Source: Saccharothrix sp. S26
GTDB taxonomy: Bacteria > Actinomycetota > Actinomycetes > Mycobacteriales > Pseudonocardiaceae
Direction: 5' to 3'
NCBI RefSeq assembly: GCF_021390395.1
Contig: NZ_JAJUWT010000011.1
Location: forward strand, 248,001-312,000
DNA: 64,000 nucleotides
Part shown: one piece after another, positions 31,008 to 38,447 of the stretch
Position numbering within the stretch: position 1 is the stretch's first letter
Layout of the letters: the number at the start of each line of letters is the position of its first letter
Translations under genes and position numbers: made by a program
The notes under the pieces: model-generated
What the model saw: only the letters and a program-made list of their open reading frames with translations
The model's database searches: none
What the model was told of the DNA's origin: nothing

Positions 31008-31685
31008 ATGGCCGCAGAGCTGGAAGACCGTGCGAAGAAGGTCTTCGGTGACCACTACGACAAGGCGGTCGCCTTCACGGCACTGCTGAGCCGGCACGGC
31101 GTGGAACGCGGGCTCATCGGCCCGCGGGAGGTCGACCGGCTCTGGGAGCGTCACGTCCTCAACTCGGCCGTCGTCGCGGAGCTGATCCCCGAAGGCGCAC
31201 GAGTCGTGGACGTGGGCTCCGGTGCGGGGCTGCCGGGCCTCCCCCTGGCGATCGTGCGACCGGACCTGGAGCTGACGCTCCTGGAGCCGATGGCTCGACG
31301 GGTGGCGTGGCTGACCGAGTGCGTCGACGTGCTCGGGCTGAAGGTCACCGTGCTGCGCGGTCGTGCCGAGGAAGGTCCGGTGCGGGAGCGGTTGTCCGGC
31401 AGCGACGTCGTGACGGCTCGTGCCGTGGCCCCGTTGGAACGGCTGACGCGGTGGTGCCTGCCGCTGCTCCGGCCGGGTGGACGTCTGGTCGCTCTCAAGG
31501 GCGAGAGCGCCGCGGAAGAACTGGAACGCGATGCCGAGGCGGTGCGCCGGGCCGGAGGCATCCGGCCGCGCGTCACCACCTGCGGTGGCGAAGTACTCGA
31601 ACTGCCGACGACGGTCGTGCTCGTGGAGCGCGATGAGCAGGCGAGCCGCCGTGAAGGCGCGCGTCGCAAGAGGAAGGATCGGTGA
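31008..31685 (+). CDS. rsmG: 16S rRNA (guanine-N7) methyltransferase RsmG (GidB)
   Basis: 225 residues; methylates G527 of 16S rRNA using S-adenosylmethionine, and loss gives low-level streptomycin resistance. SAM site VVDVGSGAGLPGLPLAIVRPDLELTLLEP; upstream RLWERHVLNSAVV; downstream TARAVAPLERLTRWCLPLL and LVALKGESAAEEL. Ends in a basic ARRKRKDR tail. ATG preceded by GGACGGAGAC; the stop overlaps the parA GTG. Clear family member by all motifs. Confidence 0.96.
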   Translation: MAAELEDRAKKVFGDHYDKAVAFTALLSRHGVERGLIGPREVDRLWERHVLNSAVVAELIPEGARVVDVGSGAGLPGLPLAIVRPDLELTLLEPMARRVAWLTECVDVLGLKVTVLRGRAEEGPVRERLSGSDVVTARAVAPLERLTRWCLPLLRPGGRLVALKGESAAEELERDAEAVRRAGGIRPRVTTCGGEVLELPTTVVLVERDEQASRREGARRKRKDR

Positions 31686-32710
31686 ACGTGTACCCCGACC
31701 CCCTGCAACCGGTGTTCCAAGCGGCCGGTGTTTCACGTGAAACCGAGCCTGAAGGTGTGGTGGGCGCGGGCGAAGTGCTCCGTCCTGGACCCAGCCCAGA
31801 ACTGGCCAACAACGTGGAACCGGCAGGAGACAGCACCGTGTGGACCCCCATCGCGGAGGAAGCGGCACGCGCCACCCGCGTCCTGCACCCCGACTCCCTC
31901 CAACTCCCCCGCCCGGACCGTCGGCGCGTCATGGTGGTCGCCAACCAGAAGGGTGGCGTCGGCAAGACGACCAGCACGGTGAACCTGGCCGCCGCGCTCG
32001 CCATCCACGGGCTCAAGGTGCTCGTGATCGACCTCGACCCGCAGGGCAACGCGAGCACGGCGCTGGCTGTCGAACACCGCTCCGGCACGCCGTCGGTGTA
32101 CGAGGTGCTGATCGGTGAGATGTCCGTGGCGGAAGCCGCTCAGGTCAGCAACCAGTCCCCCAACCTGTACTGCGTGCCCGCCACGATCGACCTGGCCGGT
32201 GCGGAGATCGAGTTGGTGTCGATGGTCGCTCGCGAGTCGCGGCTGAAGGAAGCGCTGAGCCCAGAGGCGCTGGACCCGATCAAGCCGGACTACGTGTTCA
32301 TCGACTGCCCGCCGTCGCTCGGCCTGCTGACCGTCAACGCGATGGTCGCCGCGCAGGAGGTGCTGATCCCGATCCAGTGCGAGTACTACGCGTTGGAAGG
32401 TCTGGGGCAGTTGCTGCGCAACATCGAGCTGGTGCAGGCGCACCTGAACCCGGCGCTGAACGTGTCCACGATCCTGCTGACGATGTACGACGGCCGCACG
32501 AAGCTGGCCGACCAGGTGACCAGCGAGGTGCGCGGCCACTTCGGCGACACGGTCCTCAAAACGGTGATCCCGCGCAGCGTGAAGGTCTCCGAGGCACCAG
32601 GATTCGGTCAGACGGTGCTCACCTACGATCCCGGCTCACGGGGCGCGATGAGCTACCTCGACGCGGCACGGGAGATCGCCGAGTTCGGCGCGGAGATGAG
32701 GTCGGTATGA
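31682..32710 (+). CDS. parA: Chromosome partitioning ATPase ParA (Soj)
   Basis: 342-residue deviant-Walker ATPase that moves ParB-parS complexes. Walker [18 protein letters not shown] lies near residue 90, followed by [10 protein letters not shown], Walker [16 protein letters not shown] and [14 protein letters not shown]. About 78 residues precede the ATPase domain. The GTG 31682 overlaps the rsmG stop and gives a length like the mycobacterial ParA; a later start (for example VWTPIAEEA) cannot be excluded. A parS site lies in the N-terminal coding part. Overlaps parB by ATGA. Confidence 0.95.
   Translation: MNVYPDPLQPVFQAAGVSRETEPEGVVGAGEVLRPGPSPELANNVEPAGDSTVWTPIAEEAARATRVLHPDSLQLPRPDRRRVMVVANQKGGVGKTTSTVNLAAALAIHGLKVLVIDLDPQGNASTALAVEHRSGTPSVYEVLIGEMSVAEAAQVSNQSPNLYCVPATIDLAGAEIELVSMVARESRLKEALSPEALDPIKPDYVFIDCPPSLGLLTVNAMVAAQEVLIPIQCEYYALEGLGQLLRNIELVQAHLNPALNVSTILLTMYDGRTKLADQVTSEVRGHFGDTVLKTVIPRSVKVSEAPGFGQTVLTYDPGSRGAMSYLDAAREIAEFGAEMRSV
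31729..31744 (+). promoter_or_regulatory. parS: parS site 4 inside parA
   Basis: TGTTTCACGTGAAACC, core 31730-31743, encoding Val-Ser-Arg-Glu-Thr in the variable N-terminal part of ParA. Confidence 0.92.
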
Positions 32711-33708
32711 CGGAACAGCGCAAGGGTGGCCTGGGCCGCGGGCTCGCGGCCCTGATCCCGAGCGGCCCACCGCCCGGCACGCCGGCGGCGCCGTCGTCGT
32801 CACCGGCCCGGGTCGGGGCCAACGGGTCGTCGAACGGAACGTCCACCCCTGCGCCCTCCCCCGGCCCCGCGGGGGAGGTGGCCGGCGCGGTGTACCAGGA
32901 GCTGCCGGTCACGGCCATTCGCACGAACCCGAAGCAGCCGCGGCAGGTGTTCGACGAAGAGGCGCTGCGGGAGTTGGAGCACTCGATCCGCGAGTTCGGG
33001 CTGATGCAGCCGATCGTGGTGCGGGCGACCGGTCCCGACACCTACGAGCTCGTCATGGGCGAACGGCGGTGGCGGGCCACCCAGCTGGCGGGGTTGAAGA
33101 CGATCCCGGCGATCGTCCGGCACACCGCCGACGACGTGATGCTGCGCGACGCGCTGCTGGAGAACATCCACCGCGTGCAGCTGAACCCGTTGGAGGAGGC
33201 GTCGGCCTACCAGCAGTTGCTGGAGGAGTTCGGCGTGACGCACGAGGAGCTGGCCGACCGCATCGGGCGCAGCCGCCCGGTGGTGACGAACACGATCCGG
33301 CTGCTGAAGCTGCCGCTGCCCGTGCAGCGGCGGGTCGCGGCGGGCGTGCTCTCGGCCGGGCACGCGCGGGCGTTGCTGGGGTTGGAGGACCCGGGCGTGC
33401 AGGAGGAGCTGGCGACCCGGATCGTGGCTGAGGGGATGTCGGTCCGGGCGACCGAGGAGGCGGTGACGCTCGCCAAGGGGGCCGAGCCCGCCAAGGCCAA
33501 GGCCGCTCGCCGCAAGCCGATGCAAGCGCCGGGCTTGCAGGAGTTGGCCGAGCGGTTGTCGGACAACTTCGACACGCGGGTCAAGGTCGAGTTGGGGCAG
33601 CGGAAGGGCCGGATCGTGGTCGAGTTCGGGTCTGTGGACGACCTCGAACGCATCATCCAGCTCATGTCGCCGGAAGCAGCCCGACGCGCGCTAAAAACGG
33701 ACAAATAG
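32707..33708 (+). CDS. parB: Chromosome partitioning protein ParB
   Basis: 333-residue CTP-dependent clamp that loads at parS. N-terminal [13 protein letters not shown], Pro/Ser linker, ParB N-domain [42 protein letters not shown]-site GERRWRAT and [21 protein letters not shown], the [27 protein letters not shown] that reads parS, and a C-terminal dimer domain. ATG overlaps the parA stop. Ends in a 17-bp-stem terminator. Confidence 0.97.
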   Translation: MTEQRKGGLGRGLAALIPSGPPPGTPAAPSSSPARVGANGSSNGTSTPAPSPGPAGEVAGAVYQELPVTAIRTNPKQPRQVFDEEALRELEHSIREFGLMQPIVVRATGPDTYELVMGERRWRATQLAGLKTIPAIVRHTADDVMLRDALLENIHRVQLNPLEEASAYQQLLEEFGVTHEELADRIGRSRPVVTNTIRLLKLPLPVQRRVAAGVLSAGHARALLGLEDPGVQEELATRIVAEGMSVRATEEAVTLAKGAEPAKAKAARRKPMQAPGLQELAERLSDNFDTRVKVELGQRKGRIVVEFGSVDDLERIIQLMSPEAARRALKTDK

Positions 33709-33758
33709 GATTCGTTGGGGCCGCAAGGGATCACCCAGGGGCCTTATGTCACGGTGAC

Positions 33759-33796
33759 GATGACGGCCCGTGTCCTGGTGGACACGGGCCGTCATC
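33759..33796 (+). terminator. Terminator after parB
   Basis: 17-bp perfect stem GATGACGGCCCGTGTCC with its complement around TGGT, then GTTGGGTT. Separates parB from the convergent ligase gene. Confidence 0.88.
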
Positions 33797-33811
33797 GTTG
33801 GGTTAGAGGGT

Positions 33812-34756
33812 CTAACGGTTCACCGCGCGCTCGATGAGGCCGGCGTAGATCTCCCCCAGCGATTTGCCGGCCGCCTCGACCGCCATCGGCAGGAGCGAGG
33901 TCTCGGTCAACCCGGGCGAGACGTTCACCTCCAGGAAGTGGACGGTGCCGTCGGCGGCCACGATGGCGTCGGTCCGGGAGACGTCCCGCAGCCCCAGCAG
34001 CCGGTGCGCGGAGACGGCGAGCTCGCCGACCGCCTGCGCCGCCTTCTCGTCGAGACGGGCGGGCGCGTGGAAGTCGGTCAGCCCGGCGGTGTAGCGGGCG
34101 GTGTAGTCGTACACCCCGTTCTCCGGCACGATCTCCACCGGCGGGAGGGCGTACGGCCCGTCCGGCCCGTCCACCACGGCCACGGCCACCTCGACGCCCT
34201 CGACGAACCGCTCGGCCAGCACGGTGTTGCCGTAGGCCAGGCAGCCGACCATCGCGGCGGGCAGCTCGGCCGCGTCACGGACCACCTGCGCACCCAGCGC
34301 CGAGCCGCCCTGGTCCGGCTTGAGTATCAGCGGCAAGCCCAGCCGCTCGACCATCGCGTCCAGCACGGGCTGCGCGCCGAGCTCCCGGAACGTAGCGTGC
34401 GGCAGCACGGCCCACTCGGGGGTGGCCAGGCCGGCCCTGGCCAGCTCGCCCTTGGCGGTCGGCTTGTCCCAGGCACGGCGGCAGGCGCGCGAGTCCGTGC
34501 CGACGAACGGGACGTCCATCAGCTCCAGGATCGTCTGGACCGAGCCGTTCTCCCCCTCGCCGCCGTGCAGTGCCACCACGACGGCGTCGGGACGGTGCTC
34601 CTTCAGGCGGGTGAGCAGGCTGCCGTCGGCGTCCCACTCCTCCACCACCAAGCCGACCGAGCGCAGCGCGGCGGACAGCCTGCGACCGGATCGCAAGGAC
34701 ACCTCCCGCTCGTGCGAAAGGCCCCCGGACAGGACTGCGACCCAGCGGTTGGACAA
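33812..34756 (-). CDS. D-alanine--D-alanine ligase family protein (ATP-grasp)
   Basis: 314 residues of the Ddl family: VAVLSGGLSHEREVSLRSGRRL at the N-terminus, HGGEGENGSVQTILELMDVPFVG, ATP-grasp lysine loop LPLILKPDQGGSALGAQVV, and the metal-binding end VHFLEVNVSPGLTETSLLP. Ddl makes the D-Ala-D-Ala precursor of peptidoglycan. At 314 residues it matches the short DdlB type. Whether it is the housekeeping Ddl or a second ATP-grasp ligase cannot be settled within the window. ATG start, 14 bp downstream of the aminotransferase gene, so probably its operon partner. Confidence 0.82.
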   Translation of the reverse strand: MSNRWVAVLSGGLSHEREVSLRSGRRLSAALRSVGLVVEEWDADGSLLTRLKEHRPDAVVVALHGGEGENGSVQTILELMDVPFVGTDSRACRRAWDKPTAKGELARAGLATPEWAVLPHATFRELGAQPVLDAMVERLGLPLILKPDQGGSALGAQVVRDAAELPAAMVGCLAYGNTVLAERFVEGVEVAVAVVDGPDGPYALPPVEIVPENGVYDYTARYTAGLTDFHAPARLDEKAAQAVGELAVSAHRLLGLRDVSRTDAIVAADGTVHFLEVNVSPGLTETSLLPMAVEAAGKSLGEIYAGLIERAVNR

Positions 34757-34769
34757 CGTGTGCTCCTGA

Positions 34770-36086
34770 TCAAGCGGTGTCGGGCGAAGGGCTGTGCGGG
34801 CCGGAGACGGCGCGGCCCACGGTCGGGCCGAACGTCTCGTGCAGCTCGATCTCGTCCTTGATGACGTTCGCGAGCCGCCGCACGCCCTCGCGGATGCGTT
34901 CGGGCGTCGGGTAGCAGTACGAGATGCGCAGTTGGCGGCTGCCGAGGCCGTCGGCGTAGAAACCGGTGCCCGACGCGTACGCCACGCGCTGGGTGATCGC
35001 GCGCGGCAGCATCGCCTTCGTGTCGATGCCCTCGGGGACCGTCACCCAGACGTAGAAGCCGCCGTTGGGCTTGTTCCACGTGGAACCAAGCGGCATGTGC
35101 TGCTCGAGGGAGGAGATCGCCGCGTCACGGCGTTCCCGGTAAGCCTCGCGGTAGGTCTTGATCTGACCCTTCCAGTCGTGCGTCGACAGGTAGCGCGACA
35201 CGATGAGCTGGTTCAGGGTCGGTGGGCACAGGGTGGCCGACTCGGCGGCCAGGACGAGCTTCTCGCGCACGGCGTGCGGCGCGAGCACCCAGCCCACGCG
35301 CAGCCCCGCGGCGAAGGTCTTGGAGAACGAGCCGAGGTAGACGACGTTGTCCGGGTCGGTCGAGCGCAGCGCCGGGTAGGTGACGCCGTCGAAGCCCAGC
35401 AGGCCGTACGGGTTGTCCTCGACCACGAGGATGCCGTGCGTGCGGCAGATGTCGAGGACCTCGGCGCGGCGCTGCACGGCGAGCGTGACGCCGGCCGGGT
35501 TGTGGAAGTTCGGGATCGTGTAGAGGAACTTGATCCGGCGCCCGGAGCGCTCCACCGAGGCGATGGCCTCGCGCAGGGCCTCCGGCATCAAGCCGTCGGC
35601 GTCCATGCCGACGTGGACGACCTGGGCCTGGTAGGCGGCGAAGGAGCCGAGCGCGCCCACGTACGACGGGCCCTCGGCCAGCACGACGTCACCGGGGTCG
35701 CAGAAGATCCGGGTGACCATGTCCAGGCCCATCTGGGAGCCCACGGTCACCACCACGTCGTCCGGGTGGGCCTTGATGCCCTCCAGCGCCATCACGTCGC
35801 AGATCTGCTCACGCAGCTCGGGCACGCCGTGCGCGCTGCCGTACTGGAGCGCGACGAGCCCTTCCGTGGCGACGACGTCCGCCACCTCCGCGCTGAGGGA
35901 GTCCAGCGGCAGTGCTGCCAGGTGGGGCATCCCTCCCGCCAGGGACACCACCTCAGGCCTGCTCGCCACCGCGAAGAGCGCCCGGATCTCCGATGCCGTC
36001 ATGCCCGCGGTCCGCGCCGCGTACCGGCGCAGGTGGGGATCGAGGCTTCTGGCTCCCTGCTTGGGAGGCTGTCCGGGTAGGTTCAC
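34770..36086 (-). CDS. PLP-dependent aminotransferase (class I/II, LysN/MocR-like fold)
   Basis: 438-residue fold-type I aminotransferase: SLAGGMPHLAALP near residue 49, YGSAHGVPELREQI, TIPNFHNPAGVTL, VVEDNPYGLLGF, and the PLP lysine in YLGSFSKTFAAGLRVGWV. This is the subfamily of 2-aminoadipate and valine-pyruvate-type transaminases with no HTH domain attached. The substrate is not determinable; a role supplying an amino acid to the adjacent Ddl-type ligase is conceivable. GTG start. A degenerate parS lies in the coding sequence and an inverted repeat upstream. Confidence 0.87.
   Translation of the reverse strand: MNLPGQPPKQGARSLDPHLRRYAARTAGMTASEIRALFAVASRPEVVSLAGGMPHLAALPLDSLSAEVADVVATEGLVALQYGSAHGVPELREQICDVMALEGIKAHPDDVVVTVGSQMGLDMVTRIFCDPGDVVLAEGPSYVGALGSFAAYQAQVVHVGMDADGLMPEALREAIASVERSGRRIKFLYTIPNFHNPAGVTLAVQRRAEVLDICRTHGILVVEDNPYGLLGFDGVTYPALRSTDPDNVVYLGSFSKTFAAGLRVGWVLAPHAVREKLVLAAESATLCPPTLNQLIVSRYLSTHDWKGQIKTYREAYRERRDAAISSLEQHMPLGSTWNKPNGGFYVWVTVPEGIDTKAMLPRAITQRVAYASGTGFYADGLGSRQLRISYCYPTPERIREGVRRLANVIKDEIELHETFGPTVGRAVSGPHSPSPDTA
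35073..35086 (+). promoter_or_regulatory. Degenerate parS-like palindrome
   Basis: GTTCCACGTGGAAC, a perfect 14-bp palindrome differing from the parS core at two symmetric positions, inside the aminotransferase gene. Confidence 0.5.
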
Positions 36087-36106
36087 GGGAAACTCCGTAG
36101 GTGGGC

Positions 36107-36140
36107 GTTACCGGCGGGTTTGTTCCCGCCCGAGTGTAAC
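36107..36140 (-). promoter_or_regulatory. Inverted repeat upstream of the aminotransferase
   Basis: GTTAC (36107-36111) and GGCGGG (36113-36118) pair with CCCGCC (36125-36130) and GTAAC (36136-36140) around TTTGTT. It could be an operator or a 5' hairpin for the aminotransferase or the divergent GNAT gene. Confidence 0.45.
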
Positions 36141-36230
36141 GGCCGTCCCGTTCGGGGCATCTGCCTTCCGGGCGGGGGTCACATCCGCCTATCCTCGTGG
36201 TGGGATGTGTTCGGGGGCTTGGAGGTCGGG

Positions 36231-36866
36231 GTGTCGCGTCGTGTCGTGGGCGTCACCTTGGACAACCTGGAGCACCTCTCCAAGCACAGCCGGACCTGCG
36301 TGTTCTGGGAGCTCGCGCCCCATCTGAAGGAGCAGGCCGAGGAGTTCGGGGACACCGAGTTCGAGAAGGAGGCCTGGGTCTCCAGCGTGCTGTTGGAGTG
36401 GGGCTCCTGCGGTCGGATCATCTACCTGGACGGGATTCCCGCCGGTTCGGTGTTCTACGCCCCGCCCGCGGCCGTGCCGAGGTCGTTGGCCTTCCCCACC
36501 TCCCCCGCCAGCCCCGACGCCGTGCTGATGACCGGCCTGGAGGTGCTGCCGGAGTTCCGCGGCGGCGGTCTCGGCCGGGTGCTCGTGCAGACCGTGGCCA
36601 AGGACCTCACGCGTCGTGGCGTGAAGGCGATCGAGGCGTTCGGCGACAACCGGCCGGAGGTCGACGGGCCCGGCTGCGTGACGCCGGCCGACTTCCTGCT
36701 CCAGGTGGGCTTCAAGACGGTGCGCCCCCACCCCCGGTGGCCGCGGTTGCGGTTGGAGCTGCGCAGCGCGTCGTCGTGGAAGGAAGACGTCGAGGCGGCG
36801 TTGGAGCGGCTGTTGAGCTCCGTGTCGGTGTCGACCGCGGCGGAGCCGAGTTTCAAGCCCGTGTGA
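36231..36866 (+). CDS. GNAT-family N-acetyltransferase
   Basis: 211 residues from GTG 36231, which has GGAGG at 5-nt spacing. The acetyl-CoA loop is LEVLPEFRGGGLGRVLVQTVAKDL (R-x-x-G-x-G/A type), followed by VKAIEAFGD and a C-terminal extension (RPHPRWPRLRLELRS). The acceptor is unknown. Genes of this family recur near parAB in actinomycetes. An open frame extends to 36120 but lacks a ribosome site. Ends 69 bp before the ArsR-type gene. Confidence 0.82.
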   Translation: MSRRVVGVTLDNLEHLSKHSRTCVFWELAPHLKEQAEEFGDTEFEKEAWVSSVLLEWGSCGRIIYLDGIPAGSVFYAPPAAVPRSLAFPTSPASPDAVLMTGLEVLPEFRGGGLGRVLVQTVAKDLTRRGVKAIEAFGDNRPEVDGPGCVTPADFLLQVGFKTVRPHPRWPRLRLELRSASSWKEDVEAALERLLSSVSVSTAAEPSFKPV

Positions 36867-36900
36867 TGTGGCCCCTGACCTGGGGTTTTCCCCACACCGG

Positions 36901-36930
36901 TTGACATGCAGGTAATCGCCTGCATAACGT
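36901..36930 (+). promoter_or_regulatory. Promoter with operator for the ArsR-SRPBCC gene
   Basis: TTGACA at 36901-36906 and TAACGT at 36925-36930 (18-bp spacer). The inverted repeat ATGCAGG-TAATCG-CCTGCAT at 36906-36925 fills the spacer exactly. The start GTG at 36936 is at the expected transcription start, so the mRNA is probably leaderless. Confidence 0.72.
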
Positions 36931-36935
36931 GCCGT

Positions 36936-37688
36936 GTGGACAAGGTGTTCAAGGCCCTGGCCGACGAGACCCGCCGCTACCTGCTGGACCGGCTGCGCGA
37001 GGAGAACGGCCAGACCCTCGGCGAGCTGTGCGCCCGGCTGGGCATGACCCGCCAGTCCGTCACCGGGCACCTGGCCGTGCTGGAGGCGGCGAACCTGGTC
37101 AGCACCGTGCGCCGCGGCCGGGAGAAGCTGCACTACCTCAACCCGGTGCCCCTGCACGAGGTGCAGGAACGGTGGATCGACAAGTTCGAGCGGCCCAGGT
37201 TGCGGCTGCTCGGCGAGGTGAAGCGACGAGCGGAGGAACCGGTGAAGCCGGAGTTCGTGTACGTGACGTACATCCAGAGCACGCCCGAACGGGTGTGGCA
37301 GGCCCTGACCGACGCCGACGTGACCGCGCGGTACTGGGGCCACCGCAACGTCTCCGACTGGCAGGTCGGCTCACCGTGGGCACACCGGCGCGCGGACGGG
37401 TCGGACGTGGACGACGTCGTGGGCCACGTGGTCGAGGCCGACCCGCCGCGGCGGCTGGTGACGACGTGGGCCGACCCGGCGCAGCCGTCCGTGACGTCCA
37501 CCGTGACGTTCCGCATCGACCCCTACGGCGAGATCGTGCGGCTGACCGTGACGCACACCGGGCTGGCCGACGAGGCCGAGCGCGCGCAGGCGGCGTCGGG
37601 CTGGGCGGCCGTGCTGTCGAACCTGAAGTCGCTGCTGGAGACCGGCCACGCGCTGCCGAGCATCCCGTGGGAGATGCCCGCGCGCTAG
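36936..37688 (+). CDS. ArsR-type HTH fused to an SRPBCC/AHSA1 domain
   Basis: About 250 residues. The N-terminal winged helix has VFKALADETRRYLLDRLREENGQTLGELCARLGMTRQSVTGHLAVLEAANLV and a wing RRGREKLHYLNPVPL. The second half (from about 85: EFVYVTYIQSTPERVWQALTDADVTARYWGHR) is an SRPBCC ligand-binding domain of the AHSA1 kind, ending GWAAVLSNLKSLLETG. The fusion suggests a one-component sensor of a small hydrophobic ligand; no metal-binding cysteine motif is seen. The apparent ATG at 36906 lies in the -35/operator, so GTG 36936 is preferred. Overlaps the next gene tail-to-tail by 4 bp. Confidence 0.85.
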   Translation: MDKVFKALADETRRYLLDRLREENGQTLGELCARLGMTRQSVTGHLAVLEAANLVSTVRRGREKLHYLNPVPLHEVQERWIDKFERPRLRLLGEVKRRAEEPVKPEFVYVTYIQSTPERVWQALTDADVTARYWGHRNVSDWQVGSPWAHRRADGSDVDDVVGHVVEADPPRRLVTTWADPAQPSVTSTVTFRIDPYGEIVRLTVTHTGLADEAERAQAASGWAAVLSNLKSLLETGHALPSIPWEMPAR

Positions 37689-38104
37689 AAGCGGTCGATC
37701 TCGCAGTTCTCCAGCGTGCCGCCCTGGAAGAGGTCCAGCGCCTGCTCGCTGACGACCAGCTGGCCCTGGTCGGTGACGCCGAGGTCGTCCACACCCGCCT
37801 GGCCGGTCACCTCCAGCCAGTGGAACGTGGGCAGCTCCCGGCCCTCGAGCAGCTCCTGCGCCTCGTCGGACAGCGTCACCGTGGCCCGGCGGATGCGGAA
37901 CGCGTCCAGGCCGCTGTCGACCAGCGTGTCGGCCAGGTCGTCGGTCACCAGGTACACGGGGAACGCCTCGACCAGGTCGTCACCCGCCCAGTCGGTGATC
38001 TCGTAGTGCACCGCTTCGATGCGCGGCGGGTGGGCCGCGGCGTCGATCACGGTCCCCTCGCCCAACGCGCCGGCGACCTCGGGTTCGAGGCGGTAGAACT
38101 CCAT
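37685..38104 (-). CDS. Conserved hypothetical protein
   Basis: 139 residues, start ATG 38104 with GAGGAG 5-8 nt upstream. Begins MEFYRLEPEVAGALGEGTVID, then alternating beta/helix segments (HYEITDWAGDDLVEAFPVYLV, LADTLVDSGLDAFRIRRATV), an acidic composition and a final CEIDRF. No membrane helix, signal peptide or catalytic motif. The pattern resembles proteins sometimes associated with contact-dependent toxin immunity, but I cannot support that. Stop overlaps the ArsR-SRPBCC stop; divergent from the next small gene. Confidence 0.7.
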   Translation of the reverse strand: MEFYRLEPEVAGALGEGTVIDAAAHPPRIEAVHYEITDWAGDDLVEAFPVYLVTDDLADTLVDSGLDAFRIRRATVTLSDEAQELLEGRELPTFHWLEVTGQAGVDDLGVTDQGQLVVSEQALDLFQGGTLENCEIDRF

Positions 38105-38129
38105 CGTGCTCCTCACCGGCGACGGCCAA

Positions 38130-38135
38130 TAAGAT
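38130..38135 (+). promoter_or_regulatory. -10 box of a leaderless small gene
   Basis: TAAGAT lies 6 nt before the GTG at 38142; no Shine-Dalgarno sequence is present. Confidence 0.45.
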
Positions 38136-38141
38136 CGACTT

Positions 38142-38366
38142 GTGGACGTGGGGGTGGAGATCCAGCGCAAGGTACTCGCGATCATCGAGGGCTCGCGGGA
38201 CTTCGTGAAGATTCGCACACTGCTCGACGGCTGGCAGGCCGAGGGCATCCCGGCGGAGCAGCTGGTCGACGAGCTGACCGACCTGATGCTGGACCTGCGC
38301 GCCCAGAACCGCCCGGACGACGAGGACGCCGTGGCCGAGGTGCTGGACGTCCTCACGGGCTGGTAG
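38142..38366 (+). CDS. Small acidic hypothetical protein
   Basis: 74 residues, GTG start: VDVGVEIQRKVLAIIEGSRDF, then LLDGWQAEGIPAEQLVDELTDLMLDL and an acidic end with VLDVLTGW. It is predicted all-helical and has no known motif. Codon use matches its neighbours and a clear -10 box and a terminator frame it, so it looks like a real single-gene unit. Divergent from the 139-residue gene; convergent with the CwlM-like gene. Confidence 0.68.
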   Translation: MDVGVEIQRKVLAIIEGSRDFVKIRTLLDGWQAEGIPAEQLVDELTDLMLDLRAQNRPDDEDAVAEVLDVLTGW

Positions 38367-38370
38367 GCGG

Positions 38371-38397
38371 GCTCCCGGCTCGGTGCGAGCCGGGAGC
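38371..38397 (+). terminator. Terminator between convergent genes
   Basis: 11-bp perfect stem GCTCCCGGCTC with its complement, GGTGC loop, 4 bp after the small acidic gene. Confidence 0.75.
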
Positions 38398-38447
38398 GTT
38401 CCCGAAGTCGTGAGCGGCGGTGGGAGCCGGGCGCGACCCCCTCGGCG

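Noticed and set aside
36906..36935. ATG 36906 as start of the ArsR-SRPBCC gene
   Set aside because: It overlaps the -35 box and operator; the HTH begins right after GTG 36936.
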